This document shows positions 1 through 8,127 of a DNA stretch of 64,000 bases, in pieces. Source of the DNA: Achromobacter xylosoxidans A8 (GTDB taxonomy: Bacteria > Pseudomonadota > Gammaproteobacteria > Burkholderiales > Burkholderiaceae_B); the NCBI RefSeq assembly GCF_000165835.1, contig NC_014642.1, forward strand, positions 124,001 to 188,000. The letters run 5' to 3'. The notes under the pieces were generated by a model, which was given only the letters and a program-made list of their open reading frames with translations, did not search any database and had not been told where the DNA came from. Within the stretch, counting starts at the first letter, position 1, and each line of letters begins with the position of its first letter. Both the position numbers and the translations under genes were made by a program.

Positions 1-740
1 ACCTGGTCGCCCATGGCATTAAGTCGGACTTCGGTTCCGATCCTGATGATTTCGCCGACTTGATCGCTGCCGGCGACCCCAGTCAGGAGAGCCAGCTCAG
101 GGGGCTCAAGTTGCTCAGAAACCTGGAGCAGTCGGGCCGCGTGCCGACCCTGGGGGAAACCGACAGCATTGTCGATTCGTTCAGCAGCTACCCGTCTGAG
201 CAGCTGGAACTCATCGAAACCTACGCCGGGGCACTCGCAGTCCGCCTGATCAATATGAAGAGAGGTCTGCCTCCTCAGCAAGGCGTGCGAATCCTTGAGG
301 CGCTAGTGGCCAACGGTTGCCAGTTCTCCAAGTTGTCACTGGCTCACGCGCTATTCAACGGCTGGGGGTGTGACGAGGACAGCGCGCGCGCGCGTTCGCT
401 CGTGGCTGAGCTTCTCGCGTTGGTGCGCAGTGGCAAAGTCGATTTTCTGGAGCCCGCTTCGTACGCGGAGCTCTATTCGCTTGGCGCCAAACTCTCCATG
501 CAGGCGGGCGATCGGAGGCAAGCGTTCGAGCTGTACCGCAGCGCGGCCGCTGAAGGTCATGGTCCATCGGCCCTCATCTTGGTGTCATTCCTGATGCCGC
601 GGCCGGCGGGCGATGCGCCTGATGAATTCTCTGGTGTGGTCGAACCCAATCTGAAGTTGGCGGAAGCCTACTATCTACAGGCAATGCGCGCGGGCTACAA
701 CCCCGCCACTCAACAATTCAACCCGCAAGAGGTGAAGTAA
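1..740 (+). CDS. Sel1-like repeat protein, 5' end outside the window
   Basis: The reading frame is open from base 3, so the gene enters from the left and only about 245 C-terminal residues are visible; the TTG at 60 is not a convincing start. The C-terminal half has alpha-helical Sel1/TPR-like repeats (for example AFELYRSAAAEGHGPSALIL and the segment around AEAYYLQAMRAGYNPAT), a fold used for protein-protein contacts. No signal peptide or catalytic motif is visible in this part. Its stop overlaps the next ATG by one base (TAATG), so the two genes are probably translated together. The function is unknown. Confidence 0.6.
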   Translation, partial: LVAHGIKSDFGSDPDDFADLIAAGDPSQESQLRGLKLLRNLEQSGRVPTLGETDSIVDSFSSYPSEQLELIETYAGALAVRLINMKRGLPPQQGVRILEALVANGCQFSKLSLAHALFNGWGCDEDSARARSLVAELLALVRSGKVDFLEPASYAELYSLGAKLSMQAGDRRQAFELYRSAAAEGHGPSALILVSFLMPRPAGDAPDEFSGVVEPNLKLAEAYYLQAMRAGYNPATQQFNPQEVK

Positions 741-1051
741 TGGCCATCCCTTCGGCAATCGAAACGGGTTACCGGGCCGGCATGGCCGCGGACCTCGAGC
801 CAGATGCGTTCGAAATGTCGTCCTATGCAGCTGAGTACACGCTCGGTTTCATCATGGGCTACAGCGAGTCTTTGTCCATCCAGATGGCGAACCCCGACGT
901 GGCGGTATGGACCGCCGCTGAGCTGGCCTACCGCTACAACGTGTCGGTCAGGGATCTGCTGAGCCACATGGGCTTTGATCGTGAGCAGACCCAACGCTTT
1001 CACGATGCGTACGAGGAAGAGCGCGGGAACTCATCCGGGTTGGATTACTGA
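740..1051 (+). CDS. Hypothetical protein, 103 aa
   Basis: A small acidic soluble protein that I do not recognise. The ATG overlaps the stop of the Sel1-like gene (TAATG), which supports a two-gene operon. The C-terminal half (AELAYRYNVSVRDLLSHMGF) could form a small helical bundle or a helix-turn-helix-like unit, but no family motif is clear. It converges with the minus-strand SPOR-like gene about 60 bp downstream. Confidence 0.55.
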   Translation: MAIPSAIETGYRAGMAADLEPDAFEMSSYAAEYTLGFIMGYSESLSIQMANPDVAVWTAAELAYRYNVSVRDLLSHMGFDREQTQRFHDAYEEERGNSSGLDY

Positions 1052-1056
1052 CTGAA

Positions 1057-1068
1057 CCTGGCGCCAGG
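1057..1068. other. 12-bp palindrome between convergent genes
   Basis: CCTGGCGCCAGG is a perfect palindrome, followed about 20 bp later by another GGCGCC. It lies between two convergent genes and could be part of a bidirectional terminator, but there is no T-run on either strand, so this is weak. Confidence 0.25.
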
Positions 1069-1112
1069 GCCGGTGTGCCATGGCGCCGGGACGCAGCCCG
1101 CCGGCCGCCGTC

Positions 1113-1619
1113 CTACTCTAAGTCGAATTCAAGCCCATTCGCCTGCAGCAGCGCCCGCAGTTCGACGGCCTGGTCGGCGGTGACGGGCCCCACCTCCACT
1201 CGCCAGTCCACGCTGCCCTGCGCGTCGGTGCGACGCACGATCGCGATGCGGTCATTGGGGGCGCCCTTGGCGAGAAGAGCCTTGGCCAACCGCTCGGCCG
1301 CCTGGCCATCCCCATAAGCACTGGAGATAAGCCAGCTTTCCGCCGGCGAGGCCGGCTGCCCTAGTTCGAGATCCCGCGCCCCCGCATTGGCCTCGAGCGG
1401 CCGCAGCTCATTCGGCCGCAGAGGGGCCAACTGTCCGCCAGCCAGACCCGCGTTAGGGTCGAGGTGCAGGACTTGCTCATCGGACGGGCCTAGGGAATCC
1501 GGATCTGCTGTCCGCAGGTCCGGGGGGCGCTCAGTGGCCAGGGAATACACAACCAGCGCCGCAGCGCCGGCGCCGGCCGCCGCAATCACTAAAGCCAGGA
1601 TCCAGGCCAGTGCCCTCAT
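1113..1619 (-). CDS. Membrane-anchored SPOR-like protein
   Basis: This 168-aa protein has one N-terminal membrane segment (about residues 5-27), a low-complexity acidic linker and a C-terminal domain of about 70 residues. That domain has a SPOR-like pattern (DGQAAERLAKALLAKG, then DWRVEVGPVTADQAVELRALL). SPOR domains bind denuded peptidoglycan, so a role in seating an envelope machine is plausible. Its ATG overlaps the stop of the prepilin peptidase gene (ATGA), so the two are translationally coupled. The SPOR call is by pattern only. Confidence 0.55.
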   Translation of the reverse strand: MRALAWILALVIAAAGAGAAALVVYSLATERPPDLRTADPDSLGPSDEQVLHLDPNAGLAGGQLAPLRPNELRPLEANAGARDLELGQPASPAESWLISSAYGDGQAAERLAKALLAKGAPNDRIAIVRRTDAQGSVDWRVEVGPVTADQAVELRALLQANGLEFDLE

Positions 1620-2317
1620 AGCAACCGCAGGAAGGGCAATTCAATACCGGCCAGCTTCAAGATGGCTAGGATGGCACCGGTAATGGCCAGCGCCGGCCCA
1701 AACGCCATAGTTCCACCTCGGCGCATGACCAGCTGCGCGAACACCTGCAACACGCACGAGCCCAATATGACGGCGGGCAATTCGCCCACACCGAGCCACG
1801 CCGACAGGCCGGCGATCATCTTGAGATCTCCGTGGCCGATGGCCGCCATGCGCCGGCAGACGCAGTAGCCCGCGGTAACCAGCCAAATCGCCCCATAGCC
1901 CGCGACTACGCCGATCACGGCGGTTTCGATGGAACCTCCCCAGGGCACAATGCCCGCCCATTGTGCAATCAGTCCTCCCCACACGAGTGATCCAGTGATC
2001 TCGTCTGGGAGGACCTGGGAATTGGCGTCTACGAACGCACCAGCCGCCAGCATGGTCAGAAAGAAGGCAAGGGCCACGGTGTTCGCCGGCGCCAGCGGGG
2101 CAATGGCACACGCAATCCAGATGGCCAGCAGGGTCGCGCGCACCGCCAGCCCACCAGCCACCGGGCGAAAGCCGCCGGCGAAGAGCATTTGCAGCGTCGC
2201 CCCCGGATAGCATTCCGCGTCGAGAATCCGCTCCATGCGTTGGCGCAGGCGCAAAACTGCCTCCCCTGCCCCAATTCCCACGACGGCCATTGCGGCCAAT
2301 GTAATCGGCGTCGTCAT
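1616..2317 (-). CDS. pilU: Type IV prepilin peptidase (PilU-like, A24 family)
   Basis: An inner-membrane aspartyl protease of 233 aa that would cleave the leaders of the PilS and PilV prepilins encoded at 41993-44333. The two catalytic aspartates of the GxGD family are visible: D97 in FVDANSQVLPD and D164 in GHGDLK. Several hydrophobic membrane segments surround them. The protein is short and lacks the cytoplasmic cysteine-rich methylase loop of PilD, as expected for PilU of IncI thin-pilus systems. It sits far from the other pil genes in this window, in a cluster with a SPOR-like protein and a secreted metallopeptidase. Confidence 0.85.
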   Translation of the reverse strand: MTTPITLAAMAVVGIGAGEAVLRLRQRMERILDAECYPGATLQMLFAGGFRPVAGGLAVRATLLAIWIACAIAPLAPANTVALAFFLTMLAAGAFVDANSQVLPDEITGSLVWGGLIAQWAGIVPWGGSIETAVIGVVAGYGAIWLVTAGYCVCRRMAAIGHGDLKMIAGLSAWLGVGELPAVILGSCVLQVFAQLVMRRGGTMAFGPALAITGAILAILKLAGIELPFLRLL

Positions 2318-2328
2318 TTGAGGGTGTC

Positions 2329-2793
2329 CTAGTGAACCGTGGCGCCGCGTGTGCGCAGGCTGCCCATGTCACCAAGGCTCACGCTTGCTTCGATCAAGAC
2401 CGAATCCGGGGAAGAGTCGCTGGCCAGCCGACGTCCTTGCTGCCGAAAGCACTCTTTCACTCGTTCATTCATCCGATCGGAGACGCTGGCCGGGAGCAGC
2501 CCCTGGACCGCACCGGTGTTGCGGATCGCGTCCAAGCGAACATACGCCGTCAGCAGCCCCAGGCCCGAATCACTCACCTGCAGATCCTGCACACCCTTCA
2601 TCCAGAGGCGAACAAGGCCTATGGCCTCGGGCTTCCAGTCCAGTTCATCGTGGCGAGTGCGGGTGAAGTGGCAGAACGCTTGGCCGTAGGGCAGCTGGCT
2701 CTCATTGAGCGAGGTCAACGGGGTGGATGCGATACGGGCGCCGCCGGCGGCGCTGCTGGTTTCGGACTGGTGATTCGCGTGACTGGCAGACAT
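2329..2793 (-). CDS. Hypothetical protein in the pilU cluster
   Basis: A soluble protein of about 154 aa that I do not recognise. I chose the ATG at 2793 because GGAG lies 8 bases upstream; a TTG at 2811 would add six residues. The N-terminus is Ser/Ala-rich and looks disordered, and there is no signal peptide or membrane segment. It ends 11 bp before pilU and follows the metallopeptidase gene by about 30 bp, so it is probably in the same operon. Confidence 0.55.
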   Translation of the reverse strand: MSASHANHQSETSSAAGGARIASTPLTSLNESQLPYGQAFCHFTRTRHDELDWKPEAIGLVRLWMKGVQDLQVSDSGLGLLTAYVRLDAIRNTGAVQGLLPASVSDRMNERVKECFRQQGRRLASDSSPDSVLIEASVSLGDMGSLRTRGATVH

Positions 2794-2823
2794 TCGAGGA
2801 GCTCCAAGCAATGGCGGAAGGGA

Positions 2824-3714
2824 TCAGCGCGGCTTCACGGCGTCGAATGCCGAGGCCGTGACGGTGAAAAGGTCGTAGATATCGCGGGGGGCCGGGGGCG
2901 CTTCGAGCCATCGTTGCAAGAAGGCTGACCGGGAAGCAGGCTCGTAGTGGTCGTTTTCTGCTGTGGTCGGAGTTAGCGCCTCCTGGAGCTTCAAGATGGC
3001 CTTGGCCGCCCGGGGATTGCCGCTGCCCAGCGCGTAGCCCATTGCGAACATATCCGCGAACGCCTCTTCTTCTCGGCCGCTCATCGGTCCGATTCGGCCG
3101 AGATAGCGCTGATGGGCCAGGAAGCAGTGGCCAGACTCGTGCATCACCGCGTATGCGAGCCAATCGGCACGGCTTTCGAACAGTGAGCTGCTCAGGGTGC
3201 CGGCGCGGCTTCCATTGAAGAGGATGAAGCAGAACGGCATGCGGACCTTGTTCACCTCCACCTGGGGGTAGAACTGCATGGCCATGAAGTAGTTGGAGAA
3301 GTTCGACAGCGGACGTCCCGTGCTGGTGCTCAGCGCCCGGCCGAGCAACGGGTGCTCGATGTCAAACACCTGCGCCTGCAGAGGGGCTCTCTCCTTCAGG
3401 GCGTAGCTGGCCAGCGCGCCGCGAAGCAGATCCTGTGCCTCACGCACGAAATCTTCGCGTTCGGCCGCGCCCATCGCCGAGCCAAACCGGGTCACCTCTC
3501 GCAAGTGGCCGTCGGCCGGCTGCTGGCGCGCAATGGGCTTGGGGTAGGGTTCCGCATTGGACGACGACAAGATTTCCAGCTCGACCGTCTGAGCGAGGAC
3601 AGGCCCAGCTAAAAACGTCCCGACCATCGCCAGACCAGCCACCGCCGCCGTCACTGTTGCGCGCCGCAGCGGCCGAGTGCCATCTCGGAATTGAAAAATT
3701 TGCCCCAGGCTCAC
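2824..3714 (-). CDS. Secreted zinc metallopeptidase (HESGH)
   Basis: A 296-aa protein with an N-terminal signal peptide or anchor (hydrophobic about 20-41, ending VLA-Q) and a zinc-protease signature: HESGH at residues 192-196, followed about 20 residues later by EEEAFADMFAMGYAL, which supplies candidate third-ligand glutamates as in gluzincins. This suggests a periplasmic or outer-envelope protease. The start is GTG at 3714 with GGAGG 5 bases upstream. It is the first gene of the minus-strand cluster with pilU and is preceded by the perfect operator at 3747-3770. The substrate is unknown; pilus assembly factors are candidates by context. Confidence 0.6.
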   Translation of the reverse strand: MSLGQIFQFRDGTRPLRRATVTAAVAGLAMVGTFLAGPVLAQTVELEILSSSNAEPYPKPIARQQPADGHLREVTRFGSAMGAAEREDFVREAQDLLRGALASYALKERAPLQAQVFDIEHPLLGRALSTSTGRPLSNFSNYFMAMQFYPQVEVNKVRMPFCFILFNGSRAGTLSSSLFESRADWLAYAVMHESGHCFLAHQRYLGRIGPMSGREEEAFADMFAMGYALGSGNPRAAKAILKLQEALTPTTAENDHYEPASRSAFLQRWLEAPPAPRDIYDLFTVTASAFDAVKPR

Positions 3715-3746
3715 AAGGGCCTCCGTTTATATTTGCGATTTATTAG

Positions 3747-3770
3747 TATGAATCATTATACTGATTCATA
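3747..3770. promoter_or_regulatory. Palindromic operator O1 between divergent genes
   Basis: A perfect 9-bp inverted repeat, TATGAATCA and TGATTCATA, with a 6-bp spacer. On the minus strand the centre reads TATAAT, a consensus -10, so the palindrome is superimposed on the likely promoter of the metallopeptidase/pilU cluster. Identical half-sites occur at 57976-57999, and related copies lie upstream of other operons in this window. Repression by a dimeric regulator is inferred. Confidence 0.75.
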
Positions 3771-3809
3771 TCTAAACCTAAAATTTTTCCCCCCCTTCGG
3801 AGAACAGCA

Positions 3810-4016
3810 ATGTCCATGGCCATCAATACCGTGTGGCACTTCAATCAGGAAGACTTGGTGGTCCAGTGGGTCGGGGGCCGCGTTGTAGCAGTGAAGGCGG
3901 TAAGCCAGAAAAGCCAGATGCGACGCGGCCACCCCTCGGCATCCAACTCCACGCGGCATTCACTGCCCTCCCGCAAGCCCGCTGCAGCGCCCCCCGAACA
4001 GCGCATCGCCGCCTAA
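3810..4016 (+). CDS. Hypothetical small protein, 68 aa
   Basis: A short basic protein with no recognised family. GGAG lies 7 bases before the ATG, and the gene diverges from the metallopeptidase across operator O1, which favours a real gene. Hydrophobic residues in the first half (EDLVVQWVGGRVVAVKAV) suggest a small beta structure, and the C-terminal half is polar and basic. rdgC follows 38 bp downstream on the same strand. Confidence 0.45.
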   Translation: MSMAINTVWHFNQEDLVVQWVGGRVVAVKAVSQKSQMRRGHPSASNSTRHSLPSRKPAAAPPEQRIAA

Positions 4017-4054
4017 ACGCCCCCCTTTCCTGAATCGACCATATCCCCGAACCA

Positions 4055-4945
4055 ATGTTCAAAAATCTGACTCTCTATCGACTGCTCCCAGAATGGACTA
4101 TCAACGCCGAGCAGCTGCAGGAACGCCTCAGCCAACACGGCCTCCCGGAGGCTGGTCTGGAAATGCAGCAATTCGGATGGGTCCCGCCCCGCAAGGGTGG
4201 CGAACTTTGCGTGACCAGCGGTGGCGACCAGATCCTCTTCGCGCTTCGCGCACAAAAGCGGCTGCTCCCGTCCACGGTGGTGAATCAGGTCGCGGCCGTT
4301 CGCATCGACGAGGTCACGGAGCGCCAGGGCTATCGCCCCGGCAAAAAACAGCGCAAGGAAATCACCGAGCGCGTGCACGACGAGCTTTTGCCGAAGGCAT
4401 TCCTTGTTCACCGCGACACGCAGGTGTGGATCGACCTCAAGAACCGCTGGATGGCCATCGACACCGCCACTTCCTCTAAAGCTGACGAAGTGGTCGGTTT
4501 CTTGGCCAAGTGCGTCGATCCATTCCCAATCCAGAACCTTTACGTCGCCCAATCACCTGCCTCGGCCATGACAGGTTGGCTAGCGGAAGACGAAGCGCCC
4601 CCCAACTTTTCCATCGACCAAGACACCGAGCTTCGGTCCTCGGGGGAGAGCGGCGCTGCCATCCGCTACGTCAAGCACTCGATTGACGCCGACGACGCCC
4701 GCCGCCACATTCAGTCCGGTAAGCAGTGCACGCGCCTGGCCATGACTTGGGCTGACCGCATTTCCTTCGTGCTGACAGAGAACTTCGTCCTGAAATCGAT
4801 CAGGCCCCTGGACGTCCTTCGGGAAAACCAGGAACAGGCGGACAACGAAGAGGAGCGTTTCCTTTCGAACTTCACGCTCATGAGCGGAGAGTACAACCGC
4901 ATGCTCACCGAACTGGTCGACGCTCACGGCGGCGCGCGCGACTGA
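4055..4945 (+). CDS. rdgC: RdgC, recombination-associated DNA-binding protein
   Basis: A full-length RdgC homologue of 296 aa. Family features are the start MFKNLTLYRL, the segment ELCVTSGGDQILFALRAQKR with LLP and VVN following, and the GKKQRKEITERVHDELLPKAF block. RdgC forms a ring dimer around double-stranded DNA and restrains RecA. On a mobile plasmid it may protect incoming DNA or modulate recombination during establishment. It lies at the start of the plus-strand accessory island and is followed by two small unknown genes in tandem. Confidence 0.9.
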   Translation: MFKNLTLYRLLPEWTINAEQLQERLSQHGLPEAGLEMQQFGWVPPRKGGELCVTSGGDQILFALRAQKRLLPSTVVNQVAAVRIDEVTERQGYRPGKKQRKEITERVHDELLPKAFLVHRDTQVWIDLKNRWMAIDTATSSKADEVVGFLAKCVDPFPIQNLYVAQSPASAMTGWLAEDEAPPNFSIDQDTELRSSGESGAAIRYVKHSIDADDARRHIQSGKQCTRLAMTWADRISFVLTENFVLKSIRPLDVLRENQEQADNEEERFLSNFTLMSGEYNRMLTELVDAHGGARD

Positions 4946-4970
4946 TCCACAACCATTGCTGACATCGATC

Positions 4971-5375
4971 ATGACTAGCCTCGATATACGCACCTGCAGT
5001 GAATCGTCCAATGACTGCGACCTCATGCCAGATGACCCAACCCTTGACTACCTCGCGCCAGATGTAGCGAGGGAGGCCATCTTCGAGCGCCAGCCCAGTG
5101 GGGCTGCCGCCCGGAAAAAGCTCGAAGGCGCTATCGGAAAGACACTTTCTGTCGCGTTCTACTTTTACCGCGGCGAGCTAATTGGTGACCCGAACAAGGA
5201 AGCCCTCCCGATGAAACTGACAGGCTGCGAGTTTCGACCTGCCACGAAGGGCTCCAAGAAGGGCCGTTGGATCGTTCCAGTACCTGGCACTGAGCGCTCT
5301 GTCGTCGTGACGCCCGAAGATGTCAGCGCATTTGAGGCTGCCCAGGAATCCACTCGCGCAGCCGAACGGCCGTGA
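4971..5375 (+). CDS. Hypothetical protein downstream of rdgC
   Basis: A soluble protein of about 134 aa, not recognised. I chose the ATG at 4971; a TTG at 4956 would add five residues. The middle (KLEGAIGKTLSVAFYFYRGE) and the Lys/Gly-rich stretch ATKGSKKGRW suggest a small nucleic-acid-binding or beta-barrel fold, but this is speculative. It begins about 25 bp after rdgC and its stop overlaps a possible GTG of the next gene, so the three genes are likely co-transcribed. Confidence 0.5.
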   Translation: MTSLDIRTCSESSNDCDLMPDDPTLDYLAPDVAREAIFERQPSGAAARKKLEGAIGKTLSVAFYFYRGELIGDPNKEALPMKLTGCEFRPATKGSKKGRWIVPVPGTERSVVVTPEDVSAFEAAQESTRAAERP

Positions 5376-5389
5376 CAAGGCGATACCGC

Positions 5390-5680
5390 ATGAATCCAGC
5401 GTCGGCGCTCGCGCTGGCGCAGTTCTATGTGATCGACGCCGTTGCCGGCGACGTCTGGTACCGCGTGCTGCCCGGTGACCAATGGGCGGGCGTTGAAGGC
5501 CAGGCCGTCGCCAGAATCTCACTCCCTCACCTTGTCGGCCACGAGGTAGTACTGCGAGCGCGCGATGGCTCCCTGCGCGCATTTTCGCCATCAATGATTC
5601 AGCACTGCCCGGCGGCTTCGAACGGCGCACCAGAGCAGGCTTTGCCTGATCTTGAAGCGCTCGAGGAAAGCCACCAATAA
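5390..5680 (+). CDS. Hypothetical protein, about 96 aa
   Basis: An unrecognised small protein, predicted beta-rich (FYVIDAVAGDVWYRVLPGD, then GHEVVLRARDGSLRAF). I placed the start at ATG 5390, which has AAGG 9 bases upstream; a GTG at 5372 that overlaps the previous stop (GTGA) is equally possible and would add six residues. It ends the rdgC-led group. A recurring promoter element begins about 60 bp after its stop. Confidence 0.5.
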   Translation: MNPASALALAQFYVIDAVAGDVWYRVLPGDQWAGVEGQAVARISLPHLVGHEVVLRARDGSLRAFSPSMIQHCPAASNGAPEQALPDLEALEESHQ

Positions 5681-5740
5681 CGCCCAGGCATCTCCTCCGT
5701 ACCCTTGGCTATGGCGCACCCGCAATTCCCCACGGCAAAG

Positions 5741-5770
5741 TTTTCGCCGAGATGGCCGCTTCGATAGGCT
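5741..5770 (+). promoter_or_regulatory. Recurring promoter element E1
   Basis: TTTTCG, 18 bases, TAGGCT. This is a divergent member of the TTTTGG-N18-TAGACT set, preceded by AAAG as in the others. The spacer has only weak self-complementarity (GCC-GAGAT-GGC). It would drive the small ORF at 5805 and the C5 methyltransferase. Confidence 0.5.
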
Positions 5771-5804
5771 GATCCATACCAATCCATCAACCTGGAGATC
5801 TGCC

Positions 5805-5891
5805 GTGCCCCCGCTTTCCCCCCAAGCGATTCATCGACTCGAAGAACCCCACATCCTCTGGGGTGCGGCTGCACAGGAGGCACGGACATGA
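5805..5891 (+). CDS. Possible 28-aa leader peptide upstream of the C5 methyltransferase
   Basis: A GTG-initiated frame of 28 codons (starts with the residues PPLSPQAIHRL after the initiator) with CTGGAG about 8 bases upstream. It ends in an ATGA overlap with the methyltransferase start at 5888. Its position between promoter E1 and the methyltransferase suggests translational coupling or a leader. There is no homology evidence. Confidence 0.35.
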   Translation: MPPLSPQAIHRLEEPHILWGAAAQEART

Positions 5892-7846
5892 AGTGCGTGA
5901 CCAATGCAGGGGCCTCCAACAGCCTCTTTTCCGGCGGCATTCCCCAGCTGGACACGAAGGCAACGCATTTTGACTCACGACGCTCCCGCCGCGCGCGCGG
6001 GAACTACCAGCCGAGCCGTTCGAAACGCGATGAGCGACATTGGGCTAAACCCAACCTCTCGCTCGACCTCGGTGACGAGCTAATCATCGACAACTTCGCC
6101 GGCGGTGGCGGCACAAGCGAGGGTCTCGAACAGGCGTTCGGGCGGCCGGTCGATATCGCAATCAATCATGACCCAGCGGCCATTTGCCTTCACGCGATCA
6201 ATCATCCCTGGACGAAGCACTACTGCGAATCGGTTTGGGACATCGACCCCATCAAGGTGACGGGTAACCGCCCTGTAGGTTTGGTGTGGCTTAGCCCTGA
6301 TTGCAGGCACTTCAGCAAAGCGAAGGGAGGTACCCCCGTCGAGAAGCATATCCGTGGTCTCGCGTGGATCGCGTTGCGATGGGTGGCCAAGTGCAAGCCC
6401 CGAGTCGTTCTGCTCGAGAACGTGGTCGAAATGACGAGCTGGTCGAAGTTGATTCGGAAAGAGGATGGCAAGCAGTATCCCGACCCGAAGCACAAAGGAA
6501 AAACGTTCCAAAGCTACATCCGCCAACTGCGCGCTCATGGGTATACCGTGGAGTGGCGGGAACTGCGCGCTAGTGACCATGACACTCCAACGATTCGAAA
6601 GCGCCTCTTTCTGGTCGCGCGCAGAGATGGACGTCCTATTGTCTGGCCGGATGCTACTCATGGTGCACCGGACTCTCCCGCCGTCAAGCAAGGACTGTTA
6701 CGCCCCTGGCGCGCAGCTGCAGAGTGTATCGACTTCAGTATCGCTGCCACTTCAATGTTCGAGCGCGAACGCCCTCTTGCGGAGAACACACTACGCCGCG
6801 TCGCGAAAGGAACTTGGCGTCACGTGCTGGCCAACCCAAGTCCATTCATTGTTCCGCAGGACACCGGCGCGCGTGTTGGCGACCTTGTTGCGCCCATGAT
6901 CGCCCCCTTGCGTGGCACCCAGGAAGCTCACCTGCAGGGCGATAGCGCGCGCAGCCCAGTTTCTACGATCTCTGCGGGCGGAACGCATCACGCTCTATCC
7001 AGCGCTCATCTGGTTCGGCTTGAGCTTGACCCACGATCCGGCCGGGAACTGAATGTGCCCGCCTTGCGTGCTAACCCGCACACCGACATTTCTCATCAAA
7101 GGCGCTCAGTGGTTGCGGCCCATTTGACCCATTTGACCCACCATGGCCATCGCCCCGGGACACGACCTGACGCCCCCCTCCCCACAGTCACGGGGGCCAA
7201 CCGTGGCGAGCAGGTGATCGTGGCGGCCTGCCTGGAACAGGCAAATGGCGGATTCTACGAAGGGAACGGACGCTCCTTGGACGCCCCTCTGTCTACGCTT
7301 ATGGGCTCTGGCTCGCAACAGCGCTTGGTGGCTGCCCACCTGATCAAGTACTACGGCGAGGGCGGTCAGTGGGCTTCGGCCGCCGACCCCATGCATACGC
7401 TGACGACGAAAGATCGCGTCGGCCTCGTCGAAACGGTACAGATCCGTCAAGACTCCTTGCCCGCGAATATGCTGGCTAAAGCGAAACGCTGCGCTCGATA
7501 TTTTCATAAGTACCTTCCGGAGCAATTCCCCGTAAAGTGTGGCCTCATCATCGTGGATGGGTGGGTCCTGGTCGATATCACGCTACGCATGCTGGTCCCG
7601 CGCGAGCTCTATCTGGCCCAAGGATTCCCGGCAGACTATGTCATCGACGAAATCCCCGATCCGAAGTTGCTCTTTGTAAATGGAGAGCAAGTACCTGGTG
7701 ACCCCCGTCTGATCCCGCGAATTCCGCTGACAAAGACCGACCAGGTACGAATGTGTGGAAATAGCGTGTGCCCCCCGGTTGCCAAGGCTCTCATCGAGGC
7801 CAATTTCACTCACGAACGACACATCGCGGAACGCCTGGCCGCGTGA
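5888..7846 (+). CDS. DNA cytosine-5 methyltransferase, orphan
   Basis: A 652-aa C5 methyltransferase. Motif I (NFAGGGGTS, residues 69-77) binds AdoMet, motif IV is SPDCRHFSKAKG with the catalytic Cys at 139 (PDC rather than the usual PC pair), and motif VI is ENV (177-179). A long region of about 250 residues follows, with repeats such as RPDAPLPTVTGANRGEQ and SLDAPLSTLMGSGSQQ, and probably recognises the target. The C-terminal motifs IX/X (RELYLAQGFP, GNSVCPPVAKAL) are intact. No cognate restriction enzyme is adjacent, so it may protect the element against host restriction, as phage and plasmid orphan methyltransferases do. RBS AGGAGG is just upstream. Confidence 0.9.
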   Translation: MKCVTNAGASNSLFSGGIPQLDTKATHFDSRRSRRARGNYQPSRSKRDERHWAKPNLSLDLGDELIIDNFAGGGGTSEGLEQAFGRPVDIAINHDPAAICLHAINHPWTKHYCESVWDIDPIKVTGNRPVGLVWLSPDCRHFSKAKGGTPVEKHIRGLAWIALRWVAKCKPRVVLLENVVEMTSWSKLIRKEDGKQYPDPKHKGKTFQSYIRQLRAHGYTVEWRELRASDHDTPTIRKRLFLVARRDGRPIVWPDATHGAPDSPAVKQGLLRPWRAAAECIDFSIAATSMFERERPLAENTLRRVAKGTWRHVLANPSPFIVPQDTGARVGDLVAPMIAPLRGTQEAHLQGDSARSPVSTISAGGTHHALSSAHLVRLELDPRSGRELNVPALRANPHTDISHQRRSVVAAHLTHLTHHGHRPGTRPDAPLPTVTGANRGEQVIVAACLEQANGGFYEGNGRSLDAPLSTLMGSGSQQRLVAAHLIKYYGEGGQWASAADPMHTLTTKDRVGLVETVQIRQDSLPANMLAKAKRCARYFHKYLPEQFPVKCGLIIVDGWVLVDITLRMLVPRELYLAQGFPADYVIDEIPDPKLLFVNGEQVPGDPRLIPRIPLTKTDQVRMCGNSVCPPVAKALIEANFTHERHIAERLAA

Positions 7847-8004
7847 GGATCGGCCGGCGGAAGCCACAACCATTGAATCGCCTCACCGTGTCCTTTCGGG
7901 ACCTGGTGGAGGAGAAAGGCGGGTCGACAGAGCCGCTACCCGAGGCGAGCTTCAAATCATCGGGAACGATGGTGAACACCGTCATCGTCGTTATCCCCGC
8001 CTAA
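7843..8004 (+). CDS. Possible small protein, 53 aa
   Basis: A GTG-initiated frame that overlaps the methyltransferase stop (GTGA), giving a 53-residue peptide that ends NTVIVVIPA. The overlap and coding-like composition support translation by coupling. No family was recognised. A strong hairpin follows 20 bp after its stop. Confidence 0.4.
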   Translation: MRIGRRKPQPLNRLTVSFRDLVEEKGGSTEPLPEASFKSSGTMVNTVIVVIPA

Positions 8005-8023
8005 ACCGGTGCCTGAGTTCCTC

Positions 8024-8049
8024 CGGCGGAGCCGACAAGCGCTCCGCCG
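8024..8049 (+). terminator. Hairpin, possible terminator of the methyltransferase unit
   Basis: CGGCGGAGC, 8-base loop, GCTCCGCCG forms a perfect 9-bp GC-rich stem between the small ORF at 7843 and promoter E2. There is no T-run after it, so intrinsic termination is uncertain. Confidence 0.4.
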
Positions 8050-8072
8050 TCCTTCCAAGCCCACGCGGAATG

Positions 8073-8102
8073 TTTTGGCAGTGCATGCCCTGTCCGTAGA
8101 CT
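8073..8102 (+). promoter_or_regulatory. Recurring promoter element E2
   Basis: TTTTGG, 18 bases, TAGACT: the clearest match to the set. An inverted repeat GGCA-GTGCA-TGCC starts in the -35 box and runs into the spacer. It lies 25 bp before the ATG of the 51-aa protein. Confidence 0.65.
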
Positions 8103-8127
8103 GAGTGCTGGCTATTTGGAGAACCTG

